Of a DNA stretch of 64,000 nt, positions 57,471 through 64,000 are shown one piece after another; the first letter of the stretch is position 1, and each line of letters starts with the position of its first letter. This DNA comes from Phaseolus vulgaris. Its lineage: Eukaryota; Streptophyta; Magnoliopsida; Fabales; Fabaceae. Below the pieces are notes generated by a model. That model searched no databases and was not told where the DNA came from. It was given only the letters and a program-made list of their open reading frames with translations. Position numbers and translations under genes: made by a program. Location of the stretch: NCBI RefSeq assembly GCF_000499845.2, contig NC_023751.2:7405835-7469834 (forward strand). Reading direction: 5' to 3'.

Positions 57471-58498
57471 ACAAATCAATATAATAGTAGCTAGCATATA
57501 TCAAATCAATCTATTTTTTTTTAGTTTTCTCTTTTATTTATCATTTCTTATCCCATTCTTTATGTGATACCATTATTCTAATTGATATAAATAAAATTAA
57601 TATAGAAGAATAAAATATAGAAAAAAATAACATAAATCAAAGCTTTAAAGTATAGTTTAATATATTTTTTATGTTTTACTTTTTGAGTAGTGCATTTAAA
57701 CGAATCAAAATGACTTTTTTTTAGTTTAATAAAAAATGGATTGGCTTGAATCTATTTTATTTTTTTATTAAAGATCTTAACTACTTACGTTATTGATTTT
57801 GTAGATATCTTTATTAATTTTGAAATCAACTTCTCAAGAGAAAGACATATATATTGAAACTATCATTTACAAATTAATGAAAGACCATGTAAGAAATTTT
57901 GGAGGTACAAATAACCATAGTATATGATTTGTTAGGATTGTAAGCTTAATTAATTTTAATTTATAATATATAAGTGATAACATTCATCACTTTATAAGTC
58001 GGTTTTACGATGTTGAATTAGGATGAAACTTCTTTTAACAATCATGGCGAGATTTGTTAGACTTATTGTGTCATCTATTGTTGAGTCGTTGTTGGACCAT
58101 CTACAAATATTTAGTATTGTTCCAGACAAAAGTATAGGTGACCTCTGACCTAGAACATTCAAAGTGGTCAAGGATAAGTGTACCATTTACCAATATGTAT
58201 TAGATGATTTTCTTGTTGGTGCTCCTTTTTGTATATATTGGCAAACTCCGACATATCTTTTCTGATTCTGCCTTCATTGAACCATTAAGACTGATTAAGA
58301 CTAGTTAATACAAGATTGTTAACATACGCCAAGTAACGTCTTCTGATATTCAAGATCGGGTAATGATCCACTTATATATGACCGGGTCCAGACCCATCAT
58401 CCTACATGCCCCCAACCTGAGACACAAACTATTAAAACTATTTGTGGTAGTACCTTAAGCCTTTTTTTCTTCCCCCTGACCCTCTACTCTTTATAGGG
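57471..58498. other. Spacer, no supported gene
   Basis: AT-rich to 58000. 58220-58440 has mixed composition with TATATATGACCGGGTCCAGA and CCATCATCC, phrases seen in gypsy LTRs, and CTTTATAGGGG at about 58488 could be an LTR TATA region for the following gypsy relic. The 64-codon minus-strand frame at 57992-58186 has no family resemblance. Confidence 0.4.
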
Positions 58499-60250
58499 GT
58501 GTGTTCTCACATTTATTACCTCCCTGTTACACATCACATCACCTGCCCCTTGCTCTTCCCAATACCCACATGTTGCGTTTTTACTGAACGGTCTTCAAAA
58601 TGGCGGTTTTGCATTACCCACGTCTCTTATTCTTCCCGGTTCCCTTATCATTCACTAAAGACTTCTTTTCTTCTACACTCTAGATTTCTTTCTTACGTTC
58701 AAAACCCATTCCTCACTCACACTCTTCCTCTGCATTCGTCCCTTATACCTCACTTTCTTCTTTTGCATTCAACCTTTATACCTTGCTTCCTTCTTCTGCA
58801 TTTGACACCCATCTCTTCTTTTGTATCAATTCCAACCCCCAGGGACGCCTTTGAACATCCCGTAGCCTTGGTTGTGCATTATCGCTACTTGTCATTTGTA
58901 TACATTGCATATATTATGTGTGACTTGTTCATGGATTATTATTCTATGCATCCTTGGTCAAAACTTGACATTATCCGTGAAGTTTTTGTTTTTACTTTTG
59001 TGAAAAGAATTCAAAAACTTAGTCACGCTCAGTCCTTGAGTCGTACTAGCTTTGAGAAAGATGTTATTGTAATACCTTGCAGACCAGAAGAACTTGTATG
59101 TAAAGATTGTGTGAATGAAACATCTTTTTGCTTTTTATATGAAACCTTGTTTACCAAACTCGGCATTCGATTTCCATTAAATCCTTTTCAAAAAAGAAAT
59201 TCTTCTAACTATGAACGTCGTCCCTGCCCAGTTGCATCCAAACAATTGGGCCTTTGTTCGAGCCTTTTACATTCTGTGTGGGCAACTGGACCTTGTTCTG
59301 AGCTTCAACATGTTTTTATTTTATTTCTTTGAATATAAAATCTCCAAACCCACGTCATGGGCCTCTGTTAGTGGCATTAAGGGTCGAGCAATTTTATCTC
59401 TATTTCAATCATCATATAAATCCTTTAAAGGTAAATTCGTGAAAATCCAAAAATCCAAACATAACCCTACTCTTCTAGAAGGATTTTCCCTTTATTGATC
59501 ATCCCACCCTCAATGTCAACCTACTCGTTCTCATGAAGACATTGATAGTAGTGAATTAGATGACTGCAAAAAAACTTGATGACCTAGGCATAATCTTTAA
59601 AACTTCGATCCTTCTAAAGCTCAAGTACCGACCTAATGACCTAAAAGTCTACATTGGTACTTACCTTGACCATTTTCTCCTTGTTTTCCTTATGCTTCAC
59701 TACCAACTTACAAAATTATTTGTTTTCAGATAATTCCATGCTTATAACCAAAGTTGAGATGGCTCTTCGGACTAGAGGAGTCGTTCTCAAGCCTAACGCC
59801 AAACTTGCATCAACTGCAACCATGGTGGTTGGAAAGAAACGTTCCTCTAAACATCGCCAACAAGCCGATCCTATTAATTTAGAGGATAATTCCTCTTACC
59901 ACCAAGGTTTGTTTGAAGCCAAATCCTATAAAAAAGATGACAAAGCTTTTTTGCTTGCCGACCATCCCTTGTCTTGGCCCAAACCAATAACCCTCTTTGA
60001 TTGCATGACCCAGAAGTTAGTGAAACGATATTCTGAAGAGGCTCACAAGGTTGCCCAAGAGCTGGCTAAAGTTAATAAAATGACAAAAGAGCTAAAAATT
60101 GCTCGATCTGAGATGTCCTCATATGAGGACAAGCTGGCAGAAATGGCTAGGGACAGGGATGATGCTCTAGGTAAATTGCAACGAACAATTGAAGATACTT
60201 CGGTGCTTGATCCTTTTAAGAATGTCATCAACGGAAAAATTGTTGATTAA
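58499..60250 (+). pseudogene. Gypsy (Tat-like) pre-gag / PF04195-type region, decayed
   Basis: The frame 58499-59332 is open but low in family resemblance except for its C-terminal half. The clearest block lies in another frame at 59211-59500: VPAQLHPNNWAFVRAFYIL and YFFEYKISKPTSWASVSG, the conserved core of the 'transposase (putative), gypsy type' domain found before gag in plant Tat/Athila elements. 59654-60250 continues with a basic segment (GKKRSSKHRQQADPINL), PLSWPKPITLFDCM and a heptad-like helix rich in E, K and A (about residues 120-180 of that frame). Frame changes around 59500-59650 split the gene. No zinc knuckle, protease or RT follows in this orientation. Confidence 0.65.
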
Positions 60251-60381
60251 TAATGAGGGTCAACTAAGACCCTTTTTGTCTTTTGAAAAACTCTACATGT
60301 CTTTGTCATCCTTATGATTATTGTTTGTAACCAAAATTTTTTACTCTTCATGTCATGGTTTCTATAATTATTCTGATGTTA

Positions 60382-60638
60382 ACCAGATAAAAATGTTGCC
60401 TGAGATTTGTACTTATCATACTCACCCTCCGAATATACTACGTAATGTTTTGCATAAACAACTTCTAAATAACAATTGTACAAAAAAATTATACCAATGT
60501 TAATCGCGACACCCTTTTTTTACTAAATCAAATAAAAGGTTGCTTAAAATTCATACTTATTATACTCGTCCTCTGCATATACGTAAAAATATGATACATT
60601 AAATTCTAAATCACACTTGTATCAAATTTTATACCTTG
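60382..60638. repeat. Degenerate tandem duplication of ~115-140 bp
   Basis: 60382-60498 and 60525-60638 share CAGATAAAAATGTTGCCTGA / CAAATAAAAGGTTGCTTAAA, ACTTATCATACTC / ACTTATTATACTC, CCTCCGAATATAC / CCTCTGCATATAC and TATACC ends. Noncoding. Confidence 0.6.
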
Positions 60639-60773
60639 TATTGCTGGCCGATGTCATTCTTATGAACCTTCATGCCCTTTCATCAACACAACCTTTTATG
60701 TGTTCCCTTATACCTGTTTGTCGCTAAAAGCTTACTTGTTTCTTCATTGCTGCGACAAAAAGAAAATGATAAG

Positions 60774-61685
60774 GAGTCGAGCCTCTAGCTCGACACCATG
60801 GAGGGTGAACACCACTCCATGGTTTGTATTGGACCAAGGCTCCACTCAGCACCATGGAGGGTAAGAACCCTTGCATGATTTTTTTATTGGACCGACATCT
60901 AACTCGACATCATGGAGGGTGAACACCAATCCATGGTTTTTAATGGACCGAGGCTCCGCAAGGCATCATGAAGTTCCATGGTCCTTTTATTGGATCGAAC
61001 ATCTAGATCGACACCATGGAGGGTGAACACCAATCCATGATTTTTAATGGACCAAGGCTCCGCTCGGTACTATGGAGGGTAAGAACTCTTCCATGGTTTT
61101 TTTAATGGACCGATGATCTAGCTCGACACCATGGAGGGTAATAACCCTTTCATGGTTTTTTTATTGAGCATTTAGCTCGACACCATGGAGGGTGATTACC
61201 AGTCCATGGTTTTTATTGGACTGAGGCACCATGGATCGATTTTTCGCTCGACACCATGGAGGGTAAAAACCCTTTCATGGTTTTTTATTGGACCGAACAT
61301 CTAGCTCAACACCATGGAGGGTGAACATCAGTCCATGGTTTTTATTGGACCGAGGCACCATGGAGGGTGAACACCAGTCCTTGTTTTTAATGGACCAAGA
61401 CTCCGCTCGGCAACATGGAGGGTAAGAATCCTTCCATAGTTTTTTTATTGGACCAAGCATCTAGCTCGACACCATGGAGGTTGAATACCAATCGATGGTT
61501 TGTATTGGACCGAGGCTCCGCTCGACACCATGGAGGGTAAGAACCCTTCCATGGTGTTTTTATTGGACCGAGGATCAGGCTTGGCACCATGGAGGGTAAG
61601 AACCCTTCCATGGTTTTTTATTGGATCGAGCATCTAGCTCGACACCATGGAGGGTGAACACCAGTCCATAGTTTTTAATGGACCT
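60774..61685. repeat. Tandem array of ~55-bp CCATGGAGGGT units, two alternating types
   Basis: About 16 units, each with ACCATGGAGGGT, then either GAACACCARTCC (type A) or AAGAACCCTTCC (type B), then ATGGTTTTTATTGGACCGA. Two further copies near 60963 and 61229 are damaged. Units start at about 60797, 60847, 60908, 61013, 61068, 61127, 61182, 61252, 61309, 61357, 61411, 61471, 61527, 61579 and 61641. CCATGGAGGG and the following CCATGG let each unit fold on itself. Minus-strand frames here (for example 61275-61633) are translations of the repeat. Confidence 0.9.
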
Positions 61686-61948
61686 TGCCTAACAAGATAC
61701 GTGAAATAACAATACTTCTCATTTATTGTGTTAAAAAGACGCAATTATATATAGATCGATTTCTGAGCATAATATGAAAATAAAGATAAAATTCCAACAC
61801 ATGACTAACTATAATAGAATTGTAAATTGGTCACATTCCATGTTCGTGGAATGCCTCCTCCATCCAATGTTTTCGTACGGTATGCTCCTATTCCCAATAC
61901 TTCATGTACTCTGTAGGCCCGATCCATGTTGTTGCTAACATGCTATCC

Positions 61949-62760
61949 CTATTTATTTCTCCTACCTTTCTTAAGACAATATCTCATTCCCTGAAATCCC
62001 TCGCGTGTACCTTGCTCAAATGTATTGTCTCTATTATTGTTTTGAGTTGCTCCCCAAATTTTTTCCTTGTTTCTTAGTTCATCAATGGTATCTAGCTGAA
62101 AAAGTCTTCCTTTTTTCGACCCTTTTTCTAAATAGTCGTCCACCCTTCTAGATATCATTTCTATCTCAATGGGTAACACAACATCCCCACCATAAACCAA
62201 CCCAAAAGGTGTCTCCTTTGTTGTTGATTGCACCATTGTATGATACGACCAAACTACTTCAGGCAAAATCTCCACCCATCTGGCTTTGGCCGCTCCCAGC
62301 TTTTTCTTCAAACCCTGTAGGATAACCTTGTTTGCCGCCTCGACTTGCCCATTGAATTGAGGATGCTCCACTGACAAGAATATCTGACAAATTCCCATTT
62401 CTTCACACATAAGCCTCATCTTCCAACTAGCAAAATGCGTTCCATTGTCTGATATCAACTCTTTGGGTACACTAAATCTACATACTATTGACTTCTACAC
62501 AAATTTTGTAATTTTTTTTGCTATAAAAGTTGTTAGAGGTTCACTTTCTACCCATTTCGTGAAATATTCAATGGCCACTATAATGAACTTGAATTGTCTC
62601 ACCGATATTGGGAAAGGTCCAACTATAATAAATCTGATATTGATCGTTTTGACCTCACTTCCTTCCCCAAAGGTCGTCCGAGCCTCGAGGTAGCCCCACA
62701 CTTGTAATGGGTCGCCTGAGAAGCCAACTAATACCCCTTCCTACAACTCAAGCTCCTTTA
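61949..62760 (-). pseudogene. Ty3/gypsy integrase fragment
   Basis: 62495-62701 encodes FIIVGPFPISVRQFKFIIVA and IEYFTKWVESEPLT (first catalytic-Asp region, with the usual D of DIVGPFP changed). After a frame break, 61949-62458 encodes ISDNGTHFASWKMRLMCEEM (second Asp, D-N-G) and VEHPQFNGQVEAANKVILQG (third acidic residue E), then WVEILPEVVWSYHTMVQSTT and KETPFGLVYGGDVVLPIEI. This is the standard gypsy integrase core order. The zinc-binding HHCC start and the reverse transcriptase are absent. The strand is opposite to the pre-gag relic at 58.5-60.3 kb. Confidence 0.85.
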
Positions 62761-62816
62761 TCTTGGTTTTTCTTGGTTTCTTACTTCCTTGTTTTTTGTT
62801 CCTTTAATCATCACAC

Positions 62817-63169
62817 CTGCTCAGTCTTCCCATTCAAACGAGAATCCTTGAATGTTTCTCGTTGTCGCAATTAGTTAGATGGATTGAATTATCATTTATG
62901 GTGGAAGACTATGAAGTAGGTTTATGACATTTGTTACTGGAGATTTTTTTGAAGTCAGGGAATGTTTGAAAAAAAAAACTCATTTACCACATTAAATATA
63001 CATGTTAAAATGTAATAATATTTTTTAAATTAAAACGGCTCTAAAACGATAGTTGTGAGTGGAACCATCATTTTAGATCAAAAAGATTGAGTCTAAAACG
63101 GTGATTATGGATGAAATCACCGTTTTAGACCAAAGCGATTGGGTCTAAGACGTTGATTAATGTAAAACT
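62817..63169. repeat. Long direct repeat, copy 2
   Basis: Second copy of 52840-53240, shortened by deletions (notably about 35 bases after TTACTGGAGATTT). It ends exactly where the GATATC satellite begins. Confidence 0.9.
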
Positions 63170-64000
63170 CCCGATATCTCACGATATATCCCAATATCTC
63201 ACGATATATCCCAATATCTTGCAATATCTCCCTATATCTCACAATATCTCGCGATATATCTGGATATCTCGTGATATCTCCCGATATCTCGTGATATCTC
63301 CCGATATCTCGTGATATCTCCCGATATCTCGTGATATCTCCCGATATCTCGTGATATCTCCCGATATCTCGTGATATCTCCCGATATCTCGTGATATCTC
63401 CCGATATCTCGTGATATCTCCCGATATCTCGTGATATCTCCCGATATCTCGTGATATCTCCCGATATCTCGTGATATCTCCCGATATCTCGTGATATCTC
63501 CCGATATCTCCCAATATATCGCAATATCTCTGGTTATCTCACGATATCTCCTGATATATCTTAATATCTCGCGATATCTCTGGTTATCTCACGATATCTC
63601 CTGATATATCTTAATATCTCGCGATATCTCCGGATATCTCGTGATATCTTCGGATATCTCTCGATATCTCCAGATATCTGGCGATATTTCCCGATATCTC
63701 TAGATATCTTGCTATATTTCTGGATATCTCGTGATATCTCCCAATATCTCACGATATCTCCCGGTGTCTCGCAATATTTCCAAATATCTCCCGCTATCTT
63801 CGGGTATCTCGCGATACCTCCGAATATCTCGCGATATTTCTGGATATCTCAGGATATCTCCTTATATCTCACGATATCTCCTGATATCTCAAGATATCTC
63901 CTGATATCTCACGATATCTCCTGATATCTCACGATATCTCCTGATATCTCGCGATATCTTGTCATATCTCGCGATATCTCTTGGCATCTCGTGATATCTC
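63170..64000. repeat. GATATC satellite array, 10-bp period with 20-bp higher order
   Basis: Runs off the window end. The basic unit is about 10 bases, xxGATATCTC. 63271-63510 is 12 perfect copies of GTGATATCTCCCGATATCTC (20 bases); both flanks are diverged. GATATC is an EcoRV site, so the array has one every 10 bases. The period is not a multiple of three, so frames stay open on both strands (for example 63117-63524 minus and 63709-63924 plus) giving RDIGRYHEISGDITRYREIS-type peptides. There is no evidence these are expressed. Confidence 0.97.

Noticed and set aside
61275..61633. Minus-strand repetitive protein frames (GPIKxxWKGSYPPWCRAE type)
   Set aside because: Translation of the CCATGGAGGGT tandem array; three overlapping frames give the same kind of peptide.
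63117..63924. Long open frames (up to 135 codons) on both strands near the window end
   Set aside because: They translate the 10/20-bp GATATC satellite; no start context, no family, and both strands are equally open.
60774..64000. CRISPR-like repeat arrays
   Set aside because: Both arrays are plain tandem repeats with no unique spacers, in plant nuclear DNA; no cas genes.

Overview
The window is plant nuclear DNA. It is AT-rich, its genes are intron-rich with GT-AG splice sites, its protein families are plant ones, and plant transposable elements of most major classes are present. The repeat content (GTTTGGATT elements, GGATTATGTAATCC palindromes, AATCGATTA arrays, Tat-like gypsy pieces) suggests a legume, probably Phaseoleae. 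That placement comes from general familiarity, not from a search.

Genes. Five host genes can be supported. (1) 95-1084 (+): last three coding exons of an organellar-type seryl-tRNA synthetase. (2) 2427-6858 (-): a 12-exon O-fucosyltransferase-family (GT106-like) Golgi protein of 527 aa, tail-to-tail with gene 1. (3) 30132-30674 (-): an intronless 180-aa protein with an OCTOPUS/UPF0503-like Cys-His motif. (4) 33513-35198 (-): mitochondrial ribosomal protein mL41, 92 aa in 3 coding exons, with a likely 5' UTR exon near 36.6 kb and a telomere-like box upstream. (5) 39353-48668 (-): the catalytic subunit of eukaryotic tRNA-guanine transglycosylase, 412 aa in 15 exons, including an 18-nt first coding exon and a 28-nt microexon. 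Exon chains for genes 2, 4 and 5 were assembled by hand and stay in frame across every junction.

Transposon territory. 7-20 kb is AT-rich intergenic DNA with a PIF/Harbinger-like element (12.35-13.09 kb), a Mutator-like MITE with a perfect 10-bp target duplication (16.44-16.97 kb), a degenerate 34-bp minisatellite and microsatellites. 20.7-28.3 kb is the most unusual part. It holds three copies of one element family: two coding-deleted copies lie tail-to-tail as a 3.1-kb palindrome, followed by a coding copy with a promoter, a 1.6-kb leader intron, a PF20167-like plant transposon protein and a small GRF zinc-finger membrane protein, both frameshifted.

49.8-57.5 kb is a nest. LTR-like sequences bracket a copia reverse-transcriptase relic, a deleted hAT element and a CACTA relic carrying an Ulp1 protease remnant, and the right LTR is split by a Mutator-like element. 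58.5-62.7 kb holds gypsy pre-gag and integrase relics facing each other, with a two-type CCATGGAGGGT tandem array between them. The last 0.83 kb is a 10/20-bp GATATC satellite running off the window.

The host genes are housekeeping genes (organellar translation, tRNA queuosine modification, cell-wall or protein glycosylation) and do not form a pathway. The transposons lie between them and inside the larger introns.
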